The notes beneath the pieces were generated by a model. That model was not told where the DNA came from. It made no database searches and worked only from the letters and a program-made list of their open reading frames with translations. A DNA stretch of 64,000 nucleotides from positions 62,001 to 126,000 of the forward strand of contig CAKSHP010000001.1 in NCBI GenBank assembly GCA_934457145.1, in the 5' to 3' direction. Made by a program: the position numbers and the translations under genes. This DNA is from an uncultured Clostridia bacterium. GTDB taxonomy: Bacteria > Bacillota > Clostridia > UBA1381 > UMGS1253. Below are positions 52,097 through 61,021 of this stretch, piece by piece. Positions within the stretch are counted from its first letter, which is position 1. Each line of letters begins with the position of its first letter.

Positions 52097-53419
52097 ATGA
52101 AAGCAAAAAGTATTATAGCTTTGCTGCTTACCCTTGTCATTCTGGCAGGCATAACCGTAGTGTCACTTTGCGGTTTGAATTTATTTGATAAGCAGTATTA
52201 CACAGGCGTGCTTCAAAAGGGCGGTCTTAACCTGGGAATAGACCTTGCCGGCGGTGCGTCGATAACATTTAAAGCAACAAAGGACGATGTGTCCGATAAA
52301 GAGATGGAAGCGGTTGAGGCTGCAATGAATTCGCGTGTGTCGAATATGGGATACACAGAAGCAAACATCACCCGTGACCAGTCTGTTCCCGGAAGAATTA
52401 CAGTTGAAATCCCCGGACTCACAGACACAGAGGAAGCAAAGGTTTTATTGGGATCAACCGCAGCGCTCACATTCAGAGACAGCACGGGCGCAGTTGTTCT
52501 GGAAGGTAACGATATTGACACGGCTTCCGCTAAATACGGCAAAACAAGCGAAACAGGCACAAGCGAAAACTATGTTGAGCTTAAGCTTAAAACAGAAAGC
52601 GTAAACAAATGGTATGAAGCAACAAAGGCAAATGTCGGAAAACCGATTTACATTTTCCTTGACTATGATGAAAGCCTTTCGCTCGATCAGCAGGCGCAAA
52701 ACGCCGTTTCTGCTCCGAACGTTAACAGCGCAATCAATTCGGAAACATGTATCATAAACGGTAACTTCGATCAGAAGAGCGCAAAGCTTTTGGCAAGCCA
52801 GATAAACTCCGGTACACTTCCGGTTGAGCTTAAAGTTGAAAGCGAAAACGTAATTGGTGCTTCGCTCGGCGAAGGCGCACTTGATTCTGCAATGAAGGCT
52901 GCCGGCATCGGTATTTTGCTTGTTATGCTCTTTATGCTTATATTCTACAGACTTCCCGGTCTTGTAGCGGATATTGCCCTTGTTGGTTATGTTGGATTTA
53001 TATGCCTTTGCTTAAAGATATTTAACGTTAACTTAAGCCTTTCGGGTATCGCAGGTATTATACTTTCAATAGGTATGGCAGTTGACGCAAACGTTATTAT
53101 ATTTGAAAGAATTAAAGAGGAATTAAACCTCGGCAAAACAACAAAATCCGCAGTTGACGCCGGTTTCCACAGAGCGCTTTCCGCTATTTTGGACGGAAAC
53201 ATCACAACTCTTATAGCAGTTGTTGTGCTTTATCTTTCGGGCGTATCAACAGTACGCGGCTTTGCGGTAACTCTTGGTTTGGGTGTTGTTTTATCAATGC
53301 TCACAGCAGTTGTTATCACAAGACTTTTGCTTAAACAAATCGTAAATCTTAATGTTAAAAACCGTGCACTCTACGGTGCGAAAACTGTAAAGAAAGAGGG
53401 AGGAATGGAAAATGCTTAA
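52097..53419 (+). CDS. secD: Protein translocase subunit SecD
   Basis: 440-aa RND-type membrane protein that drives late steps of protein export with SecF. N-terminal helix, LGIDLAGGASITF (D1 motif), extracytoplasmic domains (about 40-250), then five helices with GIAGIILSIGMAVDANVIIFERIKEE-region D4/D5 motifs (about 315-340). Overlaps secF by 8 bp. Confidence 0.95.
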   Translation: MKAKSIIALLLTLVILAGITVVSLCGLNLFDKQYYTGVLQKGGLNLGIDLAGGASITFKATKDDVSDKEMEAVEAAMNSRVSNMGYTEANITRDQSVPGRITVEIPGLTDTEEAKVLLGSTAALTFRDSTGAVVLEGNDIDTASAKYGKTSETGTSENYVELKLKTESVNKWYEATKANVGKPIYIFLDYDESLSLDQQAQNAVSAPNVNSAINSETCIINGNFDQKSAKLLASQINSGTLPVELKVESENVIGASLGEGALDSAMKAAGIGILLVMLFMLIFYRLPGLVADIALVGYVGFICLCLKIFNVNLSLSGIAGIILSIGMAVDANVIIFERIKEELNLGKTTKSAVDAGFHRALSAILDGNITTLIAVVVLYLSGVSTVRGFAVTLGLGVVLSMLTAVVITRLLLKQIVNLNVKNRALYGAKTVKKEGGMENA

Positions 53420-54365
53420 AATCTGTAAGAATAAACTTTTATTTTTAATACTCCCTGTTGTAATTATAATAGCAGGTATCGCAGGATATTTTATCCACGG
53501 CGGTTTTAAACAGGACGTTGACTTTGCCGGCGGTTCAACAATACAGTTTCATATGGGAAAAAATCTTTCCGATGCGGAGAGAAAAACAATTGAAACCGCA
53601 GTTAAAGACGCAGCGGGAATTGAAACAGCTCCCCGCGTTCAGATGACAGGCACAGGCTTTGAAGATGTTTTGATTAAAACAAGCGAGCTTAACGACGATC
53701 AGACAAAAGCAGCATTTGAAGCAGTTAAAGCAGCTTTCCCCGAACAGCTTAAAGACACAACCTTTAACGATGTTTCAAATTCGCTTCAGACAGCAAGCTA
53801 TGGTAACGAAATGAAGAGAAAAACATTGTTGTTCTCGCTTATTGCAGCGCTTGCAATGCTTATTTATATTATTATCCGTTTCGACTGGAGAAGCGCTATA
53901 ATGGCAGTTGTTTCGCTTGCAATTAACGTTATTGCAATGCTCAGCGCATATGCACTCTTTGCAATTCCGCTTTCTGCAACATTTATCGCAGCAATACTTA
54001 CCATTATGGGTTATTCGATAAACGATACAATCGTTATATTCGACAGAATCCGTGAAAACACTAAGTTTGCAAAGAATATGACTCACAGCGAAATTGCCGA
54101 CAAGAGCATAACCGAATCTTTAACAAGAACGATTAACACATCGGTAACAACTCTTATCACAATTGTTATTTTGTACTTTATGGGTGCAACAACTCTTAAA
54201 GAGTTTGCTCTTCCGATTATTATCGGTATAGTTGTTGGTTCTTACACTTCAATCTTTGTTGCAAGCCCCTGGGTTGCAGCATGGAAAGATATTGCAAGAG
54301 AAGCTCAGAAAGAAAGAGCAGCAGCTGCAAGAGCTTCCAAAAAATCCGGCAAATCCAAAAAGTAA
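53412..54365 (+). CDS. secF: Protein translocase subunit SecF
   Basis: 317-aa partner of SecD: DVDFAGGSTIQF near the N-terminus, six helices with the motif MGYSINDTIVIFDRIREN (about 197-214) and NTSVTTLITIVILYFMG. The basic C-terminal tail (RAAAARASKKSGKSKK) is cytosolic. GGAGG of its ribosome site lies in the end of secD. Confidence 0.95.
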   Translation: MLKICKNKLLFLILPVVIIIAGIAGYFIHGGFKQDVDFAGGSTIQFHMGKNLSDAERKTIETAVKDAAGIETAPRVQMTGTGFEDVLIKTSELNDDQTKAAFEAVKAAFPEQLKDTTFNDVSNSLQTASYGNEMKRKTLLFSLIAALAMLIYIIIRFDWRSAIMAVVSLAINVIAMLSAYALFAIPLSATFIAAILTIMGYSINDTIVIFDRIRENTKFAKNMTHSEIADKSITESLTRTINTSVTTLITIVILYFMGATTLKEFALPIIIGIVVGSYTSIFVASPWVAAWKDIAREAQKERAAAARASKKSGKSKK

Positions 54366-54388
54366 TTTTAAACTTAAAAATTTTAAGA

Positions 54389-54426
54389 ACAAGCAGGAGC
54401 CGTTTTATTGCGGCTCTTGTTTTTTT
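54389..54426 (+). terminator. Terminator of secDF
   Basis: ACAAG-CAG-GAGCCG pairs with CGGCTCTTGT with a 3-nt bulge, followed by TTTTTT. Confidence 0.8.
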
Positions 54427-54486
54427 ATATAAGTGCAAAATGCTAAAAAATCTGAAAAAATGCAATGAAAAAATAAGATTTTGTTA

Positions 54487-54515
54487 TTGACTTTGCGTCT
54501 GCCGTATAGTAGAAT
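54487..54515 (+). promoter_or_regulatory. Promoter of the MIF-GH78-CE15 operon
   Basis: TTGACT (54487-54492), 17-bp spacer, TAGAAT (54510-54515), 40 bp before the first gene (ribosome site GGGAGGG). Confidence 0.72.
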
Positions 54516-54553
54516 AAAATTGCTTTAACTAACAAATAAGGGAGGGTATATTT

Positions 54554-54895
54554 ATGCCGTATATTGAAACTCAGACAAATAAAAAAATAACACGTGAGGA
54601 TTGTCTTAAACTAAAATCGCTTTTGGGCGAGGCAATTGCAATAATTCCGGGAAAATCGGAAAATTGGCTCATGCTTAATTTTAAAGACGAACAGAAAATG
54701 TTTTTTAAAGGCGAAAGCGTTGAAATGTGTTATGCGGAGGTAAAGATTTTCGGTTCATGCGAAAAAAAAGACCTCGAAAGCTTAACTAAGAAAATGTGTG
54801 AAATATATGAAAGCGTTTTAAAAATAAAACCCGAAAATGTTTATGTAAAATATGAACTTGTGGACAACTGGGGCTGGAATAACGCCAATTTCTAA
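54554..54895 (+). CDS. MIF-like tautomerase
   Basis: 113-aa protein of the macrophage migration inhibitory factor family. Catalytic Pro2 (free N-terminus after Met removal) and Lys34 in PGKSENW align with MIF Pro1 and Lys32; the C-terminus NWGWNNANF mirrors the VGWNNSTF end of animal MIF, and the length agrees. Expected to tautomerise keto-enol acids such as phenylpyruvate; substrate here unknown. First gene of an operon with a rhamnosidase (20 bp downstream) and an esterase, so it may act on a sugar-derived keto acid (inference). Confidence 0.88.
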   Translation: MPYIETQTNKKITREDCLKLKSLLGEAIAIIPGKSENWLMLNFKDEQKMFFKGESVEMCYAEVKIFGSCEKKDLESLTKKMCEIYESVLKIKPENVYVKYELVDNWGWNNANF

Positions 54896-54914
54896 AAAGA
54901 GGGGGATTAGTAAA

Positions 54915-57236
54915 ATGAAATTTTCAAAAAAATTCGTGTCGGAGGATCTTGAGCGGTCAACCTTTTTAAAGCATGTTGCCGCGCCTGTTTTCAGAAAGAG
55001 CTTTAACGTTACGGGCGACATAAAACGAGCAGAGATTTTAATTTGCGGACTTGGATTTTATGATTTGTTTATAAACGGAAAAAAGATAACGAAAGGCTTT
55101 TTGGCGCCGTATGTTTCAAATCCGGATCACATTATATACTATGATAAATACGATCTTGCGCCGTATATTAAACAGGGTGAAAATGCAATCGGCATTATGC
55201 TCGGCGACGGTTTCCAAAACGGAAAAACGCGCGTGTGGGATTTTATGGACAATGTGTTTAACGCCTCGCCGCGCCTTGCGCTCACGCTTGAGATTGAAAC
55301 AACTATCGAAAGCATAAAGCTTGACGCATCAGATTTTAAATGCAAAAAAGGCCCTGTTACCTTTAACGATATGAGATGCGGAGTGCATTTTGACAACCGC
55401 CTTTATGAAAAAGGCTGGGACAATGCCGGATATAAGGAAGATGAAACATGGCACGAGCCGTTAGCTGTGATGGATTTGCCGAGAGGAAGGGCAAAAATCT
55501 GCGAGGCAGAGCCTGTAGTTGTGAAAAAGGAGATTAAAGCCGTAAGCATAAAGAAAGGCGAGCTTTGCGGATATAAAGAAAGAGAAGATGTTACAGCAGG
55601 GCTGTACGGGCAAAAACCGCCTGTTAATCCGCCCGAAAGAACAGGCGGATACATATTTGACTTCGGCGAAAACAATGCCGGAATTTTCAGACTCAAAATA
55701 AAGGGTACTCCCGGCCAGAGAATTGACATTCAGTGTGCAGAAAAACTGACTGACGGCAAAGTTGATTATTCAAACATTAATTTTTATCCGAACGGATACT
55801 CTCAAAGAAGCGTTTATATTTTAAGCGGCGAGGGAGAAGAAGTGTTTGAGCCGATGTTTGCATACTTTGGTTACCGTTATTTATATGTTTCGGGCATAAC
55901 CGAAAAACAGGCAACGGACGGGCTTTTAACTTATCTTGTTATGAGCAGCGATTTAGATGAACGGGGCGGATTTGAGTGCTCTGACGAAATTGCAAACAAA
56001 ATATGTGCGGCAGTAAAGAGAAGCGATATTTCAAACTTTTATTACTTTCCCACCGATTGTCCGCACAGAGAGAAAAACGGCTGGACGGGCGATGCATCGA
56101 TTTCCTCCGAGCATATGATTTTAACTTTAACTGCTGAAAACAGCTGGCGTGAGTGGCTAAACAACATCCGCCTTGCACAGACCGATGAAGGAGAACTTCC
56201 CGGCATTGTGCCGACGGGCGACTGGGGTTATGAATGGGGCAACGGCCCTGCATGGGACAGCGTTTTGTTTAATCTGCCGTATATGACATACAAATACCGC
56301 GGTGAAACCGAAGTTATTAAAGAAAACGCTCATGCGATGATGTCTTATCTTGAATACATTTCAAAAAAGCGCGATGATGAAGGTATTGTGGCAATAGGTC
56401 TTGGCGACTGGGTGCCGGTTGACAGAGGGTGTGACGATTATGAACCGCCATTAGGCTTTACGGACAGCCTCATGGTGCTTGATATGTGCCGAAAGGCAGA
56501 GGTTATGTTTAACGCGGCAAAGCTTTTCTTAAACAGCGCATATGCCAAAAACCTCGGCGATCAGATGTATGGTGCGATAAGAAACAAATACATAGATTTT
56601 AACAACATGCTTGTTTGCGGCAACTGCCAGTCGTCGCAGGCATTGGCGATTTATTTTGATGTGTTTAAACCGGCTGAAAAAGCTGAGGCGTTTAAAAGGC
56701 TTTTGGAAATAATTAAACAGGATAATGAAAACATAACCTCCGGATTTTTGGGGCTTCGGGTTATTTTTCATGTGCTTTCACAGTTCGGCTACAGCGATTT
56801 GGCATATAAAATGATTACGAAGAAAGAAGCTCCGTCCTACGGAAACTGGATAGAACAGGGCGAAACAACGCTTTTGGAGCAGTTTTGGACAAAAAAAGAG
56901 TTTGCTGCGTCTAAAAACCATCATTTCCTGGGTGATGTTATACAGTGGTTTATGCGTTATCCCGGCGGAATAAATGTTATAAATAGCAAGAGCGTGAAAA
57001 TCAAGCCATGCTTTGTTAAAAAGCTTAACCACGCAAAAGCATATCACATTTTGCCGGACGGCGAAGTGTCGGTAAAATGGGAAAGAGACGGCGATGCGAT
57101 AATTTTAAGCGTTTGCTGTCCCGAGAGCGTGAAGTGCGATATAGAGCTTGACAGCGGATATATTTTTGAAAATGAAAAGAAAAGCTATATAAACGGCGCT
57201 GTAAAAGAGGCAAAGGTGATAAGAAAAAATGCTTGA
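54915..57236 (+). CDS. GH78 alpha-L-rhamnosidase
   Basis: 773-aa glycoside hydrolase removing terminal L-rhamnose. N-terminal beta-sandwich (AEILICGLGFYDLFINGKK, ILCGDGFQNG-like segment), then the (alpha/alpha)6 barrel with TDCPHREKNGWTGDAS (general-acid region) and GDWGYEWGNGPAWDSV, and a C-terminal beta domain. No signal peptide, so it should act inside the cell on imported rhamnose-containing oligosaccharides such as pectin fragments. ATG 54915 lies behind GAGGGGGATTAG; the frame upstream overlaps the MIF gene and is not used. Confidence 0.9.
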   Translation: MKFSKKFVSEDLERSTFLKHVAAPVFRKSFNVTGDIKRAEILICGLGFYDLFINGKKITKGFLAPYVSNPDHIIYYDKYDLAPYIKQGENAIGIMLGDGFQNGKTRVWDFMDNVFNASPRLALTLEIETTIESIKLDASDFKCKKGPVTFNDMRCGVHFDNRLYEKGWDNAGYKEDETWHEPLAVMDLPRGRAKICEAEPVVVKKEIKAVSIKKGELCGYKEREDVTAGLYGQKPPVNPPERTGGYIFDFGENNAGIFRLKIKGTPGQRIDIQCAEKLTDGKVDYSNINFYPNGYSQRSVYILSGEGEEVFEPMFAYFGYRYLYVSGITEKQATDGLLTYLVMSSDLDERGGFECSDEIANKICAAVKRSDISNFYYFPTDCPHREKNGWTGDASISSEHMILTLTAENSWREWLNNIRLAQTDEGELPGIVPTGDWGYEWGNGPAWDSVLFNLPYMTYKYRGETEVIKENAHAMMSYLEYISKKRDDEGIVAIGLGDWVPVDRGCDDYEPPLGFTDSLMVLDMCRKAEVMFNAAKLFLNSAYAKNLGDQMYGAIRNKYIDFNNMLVCGNCQSSQALAIYFDVFKPAEKAEAFKRLLEIIKQDNENITSGFLGLRVIFHVLSQFGYSDLAYKMITKKEAPSYGNWIEQGETTLLEQFWTKKEFAASKNHHFLGDVIQWFMRYPGGINVINSKSVKIKPCFVKKLNHAKAYHILPDGEVSVKWERDGDAIILSVCCPESVKCDIELDSGYIFENEKKSYINGAVKEAKVIRKNA

Positions 57237-58302
57237 TGATTTGTTAGAAACAAGAAAAATTCCAAAGATTTTGCCGAAAACGGATAAAATTTTAAAAGAC
57301 CGGTGGGACATTCGCCGAAAAGAAATTCTGGCTTTGCTTCAAAAGGAAGAATACGGATACATTCCGCCTGCGCCGAAAAACCTTACTTACAGCATACAAA
57401 GCGTTGACAAGCGTTTCTGCGCCGGCAAGGCGCCGAGGCAAAACGTTGTTTTAACGTGCGAATTTGAAAACGGGAAAACGTTTTCATTTCCGGTTTGCGT
57501 TGTTATTCCGAAAGGCATAAAAAACGTGCCGTTTTTTGTGAGCATAAATTTTGAAAACACTTATCCTAATAAATATCAGCCGACGGAGGAAATCACAGAC
57601 AACGGGTTTGGCATTTTGTCGTTTTGCTATAAAGACATAACAAGCGACGATAATGACTTTTCAAACGGTCTTTCAAAAATATTTTATCCAAACGGCAAAA
57701 GAAAAAACGATACCGACTGCGGAAAAATTGCTATGTGGGCATGGGCGGCAATGCGCGTTATGGATTATGCACAGAAGATAGATGTGCTTGATTTGTCGCG
57801 CGGCGCGGTGACAGGTCATTCAAGGCTTGGGAAAACCGCGCTTCTTGCAGGGGCTTTGGATGAGAGATTTTTTATGGCAATGTCGAACTGTTCGGGGTGC
57901 AGCGGTGCGTCTTTGAGCCGCAAAAACAAAGGCGAAACGATCCGCGCGATATGCGATGTGTTCGGGTATTGGTTTTGTGAAAACTATAAAAAGTATACAG
58001 ATAATGAAAACTCTCTTGGGTTTGACCAGCATTTTCTTTTAGCAGCGCTGGCGCCGAGAAAGCTTTTCGTGTCGAGCGCAAAAGAAGATTTATGGGCAGA
58101 TCCGGAAAACGAGTTTTTAAGCTGTGCGGCGGCGAGCGAGGTTTATGAAAAGCTTGGCATAAGCGGACTTGTCTGCAAAAACGAAATTCCCAAAAAAGAA
58201 GAATTTTTCCCGGACGGCAATATCATATATTGTCTGAGAGACGGCATGCACTATTTTAGCCGTGAGGACTGGAAGCGTGTTATGCAGATTATGAAAAAAT
58301 AA
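57229..58302 (+). CDS. CE15-type esterase (glucuronoyl methylesterase-like)
   Basis: 357-aa alpha/beta hydrolase. Nucleophile Ser198 in VTGHSRLGKTALLAG matches the CE15 GCSRxGKGA motif, and His341 in RDGMHYFSREDW matches the CE15 GHxxxxxDW-type end. CE15 enzymes cleave esters between glucuronic acid and lignin or methyl groups. No signal peptide, unlike most studied members, so substrate is probably an imported oligosaccharide. Overlaps the rhamnosidase gene by 8 bp. Substrate specificity is inferred from the family only. Confidence 0.82.
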   Translation: MLDDLLETRKIPKILPKTDKILKDRWDIRRKEILALLQKEEYGYIPPAPKNLTYSIQSVDKRFCAGKAPRQNVVLTCEFENGKTFSFPVCVVIPKGIKNVPFFVSINFENTYPNKYQPTEEITDNGFGILSFCYKDITSDDNDFSNGLSKIFYPNGKRKNDTDCGKIAMWAWAAMRVMDYAQKIDVLDLSRGAVTGHSRLGKTALLAGALDERFFMAMSNCSGCSGASLSRKNKGETIRAICDVFGYWFCENYKKYTDNENSLGFDQHFLLAALAPRKLFVSSAKEDLWADPENEFLSCAAASEVYEKLGISGLVCKNEIPKKEEFFPDGNIIYCLRDGMHYFSREDWKRVMQIMKK

Positions 58303-58306
58303 AAAT

Positions 58307-58346
58307 AAAAAATCCGATGCATTTTTTGATATGCATCGGATTTTTT
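58307..58346. terminator. Bidirectional terminator between CE15 gene and spoVM
   Basis: Perfect 16-bp arms (58307-58322, 58331-58346; core AATCCGATGCAT / ATGCATCGGATT), 8-nt loop, A and T runs at both sides. Confidence 0.92.
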
Positions 58347-58349
58347 AAT

Positions 58350-58424
58350 CTACTTATTTATGCGAAATACAAACTTGCATATTCCCCTGAGCGCCTTTGG
58401 AACCGTTATAATTTTTACTTTCAT
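58350..58424 (-). CDS. spoVM: Stage V sporulation protein M (24 aa)
   Basis: Short frame read directly from the minus strand: ATG at 58424, GCGGAGG 9 nt upstream, stop TAG at 58352-58350, followed at once by a terminator. The product of 24 aa starts MKVKIITVPKALRGICK and is an amphipathic helix with Pro9. B. subtilis SpoVM (26 aa) has the same plan: MK at the start, LPK with Pro9, then a Gly-Ile and a basic hydrophobic helix. SpoVM marks the convex forespore membrane and anchors SpoIVA during spore coat assembly. The leader (58427-58496) can fold so that the ribosome site is partly paired. Confidence 0.85.
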   Translation of the reverse strand: MKVKIITVPKALRGICKFVFRINK

Positions 58425-58426
58425 AA

Positions 58427-58496
58427 AAATGAACCTCCGCATAAAATTTTTGTTTGCAATTTTAATATATGTGCGGCGGGGAAAATGTGTTCATTT
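58427..58496 (-). promoter_or_regulatory. Structured leader of spoVM
   Basis: Outer arms AAATGAAC (58427-58434) / GTTCATTT (58489-58496) and inner CCGCA (58438-58442) / TGCGG (58472-58476) enclose the GGAGG ribosome site. The rest of the space to 58501 shows no further gene. Confidence 0.5.
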
Positions 58497-58501
58497 ATTT
58501 T

Positions 58502-59194
58502 TTATTTGCGCGAGGTTTTGTATTCGCCGCGGCTTATTATATATTCTGCCATTTCAAGAGCGCAGTTATAATCACGCACGGACTTTTTGTCGCTGTCCAG
58601 TAACGGACGGATTACTATATAAACGTCCGACGCGTCAAAATTAAGCAAGGGGTTGTCTTTTAAACAAATGGCATATACCTTGCCGTTCGGGTATTTTTTT
58701 GTTTGTGCGTCCGTGTAGCCGTATTTATTTGCAAGCTCGGTTAAATCATAGAGTGCCTGATCGTCCTCGCCCGTGCCGACATATGGTTCTTCTTTGCCGT
58801 CGCCGAACAAAAACACCGAAGCGTCGCCCGAACGGACATAAATATCGGCTTTTTCAATTTCGGCTGCGGCAGCTTCGTTATGCGCGGCGGTTTCGGAATC
58901 GATAAAAAAGCTTTTGCAGTATGTTTTATATTTTTTATCGCCGTTAACGTCGGGCACAACGCTGTCAAGCTTAGTTTCAAGATCGGAAAGCGCATTTTCC
59001 ATGATGTTTGTTTTGCCGCTTATATATAAAATAGAAAAATCATAGCGCACTTTGGTTACCTGTTCATATATAAAAACCGAAAGCAAAGACAGCACAAAAA
59101 CGCCTATTATAATATGTATTTTATAGTGATACCAAATATTTATAAACCATGCCTTTGAAAAAGGTTTTAAATAGTAAACCCGTTCTTTGTTCAA
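58502..59194 (-). CDS. Unknown single-span membrane protein
   Basis: 230-aa protein with a cytosolic start (KERVYYLKPFSKAWFINIWYHYK), one helix (about 28-48: IHIIIGVFVLSLLSVFIY) and an extracytoplasmic domain of about 180 aa without cysteine motifs. I do not recognise a family. It lies 6 bp behind rapZ and ahead of spoVM on the same strand, the position where yvcK and whiA stand in many Firmicutes; it is not related to either. Confidence 0.7.
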   Translation of the reverse strand: MNKERVYYLKPFSKAWFINIWYHYKIHIIIGVFVLSLLSVFIYEQVTKVRYDFSILYISGKTNIMENALSDLETKLDSVVPDVNGDKKYKTYCKSFFIDSETAAHNEAAAAEIEKADIYVRSGDASVFLFGDGKEEPYVGTGEDDQALYDLTELANKYGYTDAQTKKYPNGKVYAICLKDNPLLNFDASDVYIVIRPLLDSDKKSVRDYNCALEMAEYIISRGEYKTSRK

Positions 59195-59200
59195 AAATTA

Positions 59201-60073
59201 TCACCTCTGATTTTTATCTTTTGCAATATCACGATGACTTATAATAGCGTTATAGCCCTGCTCTTTTAAATATTCATATAACTTTATTGCGAGCGTAACG
59301 CTTCTGTGCTGACCGCCCGTGCAGCCAACGCCTATAACAAGCTGGGTTTTGCCCTCTTCTATGTAATAAGGAATAAGATATTTTATCATATCTTTAAGTT
59401 TGTCTAAAAACACGTTTGTCTGTTTAAAATCCATAACATAATCCTGTACGCATTTTTCAAGCCCGGTGTGTTCTTTTAATTCCTCAATATAAAACGGATT
59501 GGGTAAAAACCTGACGTCAAAGACCAAATCTCCGTCTATTATTATTCCGTATTTAAATCCGAACGACGTAACGTTTATCACAATTCCGCCGGACTTGCTG
59601 TCGCCCTCAAAAAGCTTTTTAACTGCCTCTTTAAGCTGTGAAACCTTAATATTCGAAGTGTCTATAACATGGTTGGCACACTTTTTGACATTGTTTAAAA
59701 TAGCGCGTTCGTTTCGTATACCGTCTAAAAGCGGTGCGCCGTCTTTTGCAAGAGGGTGCATGCGTCTTGTTTCCTTGTAACGCTTTACCAAGGTGCTGTC
59801 GTCGGCTTCAAGGAAAAGAATTTCAAATTCATAATTAAGCTCTTTAAGATAGTTAATCTGGCTTAAAAGCTGATTAAACATATCACCGCCGCGGATATCT
59901 ATAACCATCGCGACTTTATCTATTTTTCCGCCGGAACTGTAACAGATTTCGGCAAACTTAGGCAAAAGAACAGGCGGCATATTATCGATACAATAGTATC
60001 CCAAATCCTCCATACATCTTATAACCTGGGTTTTTCCCGCACCTGAAAGTCCGGTAATAATTATAAATCTCAT
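59201..60073 (-). CDS. rapZ: RapZ/YvcJ-family nucleotide-binding protein
   Basis: 290-aa P-loop protein. Walker A GLSGAGKT (8-15), VIDIRGGDMFN (about 58-68), FLEADD and the conserved C-terminal domain with GVGCTGGQHRSV (about 247-258) and SHRD. In E. coli it adapts RNase E to the GlmZ RNA; in Firmicutes the role is less clear. 27 bp behind murB in the hprK-PHP-ROK-murB-rapZ row. Confidence 0.95.
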   Translation of the reverse strand: MRFIIITGLSGAGKTQVIRCMEDLGYYCIDNMPPVLLPKFAEICYSSGGKIDKVAMVIDIRGGDMFNQLLSQINYLKELNYEFEILFLEADDSTLVKRYKETRRMHPLAKDGAPLLDGIRNERAILNNVKKCANHVIDTSNIKVSQLKEAVKKLFEGDSKSGGIVINVTSFGFKYGIIIDGDLVFDVRFLPNPFYIEELKEHTGLEKCVQDYVMDFKQTNVFLDKLKDMIKYLIPYYIEEGKTQLVIGVGCTGGQHRSVTLAIKLYEYLKEQGYNAIISHRDIAKDKNQR

Positions 60074-60100
60074 TTAAATCATCTCCTTAAAGCAAAGCAC

Positions 60101-61006
60101 CTAAAAGCCTATCATTTTCATTTCACATTCAAGCTCGACTCCGAATTTTTTAAAGACCTCGTTTTTTATGTGGTCTGTAAGTTTTATTATGTCGTCGGCG
60201 GTTGCTCCGCCGCGGTTTATTATAAAGCCCGTATGTTTTTCGGACACCTGCGCCGCGCCGACCGAATACCCCTTTAGTCCTGCCTGTTCTATAAGCGCTG
60301 CCGCAAAATAGCCTTCGGGTCTTTTAAATGCCGAACCGCACGACGGATATTCAAGCGGCTGCTTTTCGCGGCGTTTGCGCGAAAGTTCTGCCATTTTTTC
60401 ATAAATTTCTTCTTCGTTTTTATGCTCTAAACAAAACTTACATGATAAAATTATTCCGCCGTTTGTGTTAAATACACTTTTTCTGTATCCGAAAAGGCAG
60501 TCGGCGCCGTCAAGTGAAGAGATGCTGCCGTTTGGTAAAAGATATGTGACCGTTTTTGCAATATCTTTAATTTCGCCGCCGTATGCGCCCGCATTCATAT
60601 ACACGGCTCCGCCTATACAGCCCGGAATTCCGCTTTCGCATTCAAGACCGGAAAGCGAATGTGCGGCGGCTTTTTTTGCGACTGCCGATAAAAGCGCTCC
60701 GGCAGAGGCGGTTAAAATATTATCGGATATTTTTATGTCCGAAAAGTTTTTGCTGATTTTAATTATCACGCCTTCATAGCCATTGTCGCTCACAAGAAGG
60801 TTTGAGCCGTTGCCTATAACATAATAGGGAATGTCAAAATCTTTGCATGTTTGGGTTATAAATGCAATTTGCTCTGCAGTTTTCGGTTCGGAGAGAATTT
60901 TTGCATTTCCGCCTATGCGGTACGATGTGTGTTTTTTCATTGGTTCATCGCACACAAAACAAATATTTTCTTTTGAAAGCAAATCCTTTAACTGCGCAAA
61001 GTCCAT
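60101..61006 (-). CDS. murB: UDP-N-acetylenolpyruvoylglucosamine reductase
   Basis: 301-aa FAD enzyme of peptidoglycan precursor synthesis. FAD motifs SYRIGGNAKILSEP (about 28-41) and IGNGSNLLVSD (about 63-73), GIPGCIGGAVYMNAGAYGGE (about 125-144), and the catalytic Ser in YPSCGSAFKRP (about 226-236), typical of type II MurB. 15 bp behind the ROK gene. Confidence 0.96.
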   Translation of the reverse strand: MDFAQLKDLLSKENICFVCDEPMKKHTSYRIGGNAKILSEPKTAEQIAFITQTCKDFDIPYYVIGNGSNLLVSDNGYEGVIIKISKNFSDIKISDNILTASAGALLSAVAKKAAAHSLSGLECESGIPGCIGGAVYMNAGAYGGEIKDIAKTVTYLLPNGSISSLDGADCLFGYRKSVFNTNGGIILSCKFCLEHKNEEEIYEKMAELSRKRREKQPLEYPSCGSAFKRPEGYFAAALIEQAGLKGYSVGAAQVSEKHTGFIINRGGATADDIIKLTDHIKNEVFKKFGVELECEMKMIGF

Positions 61007-61021
61007 ACAAGCCTCCGAAAT

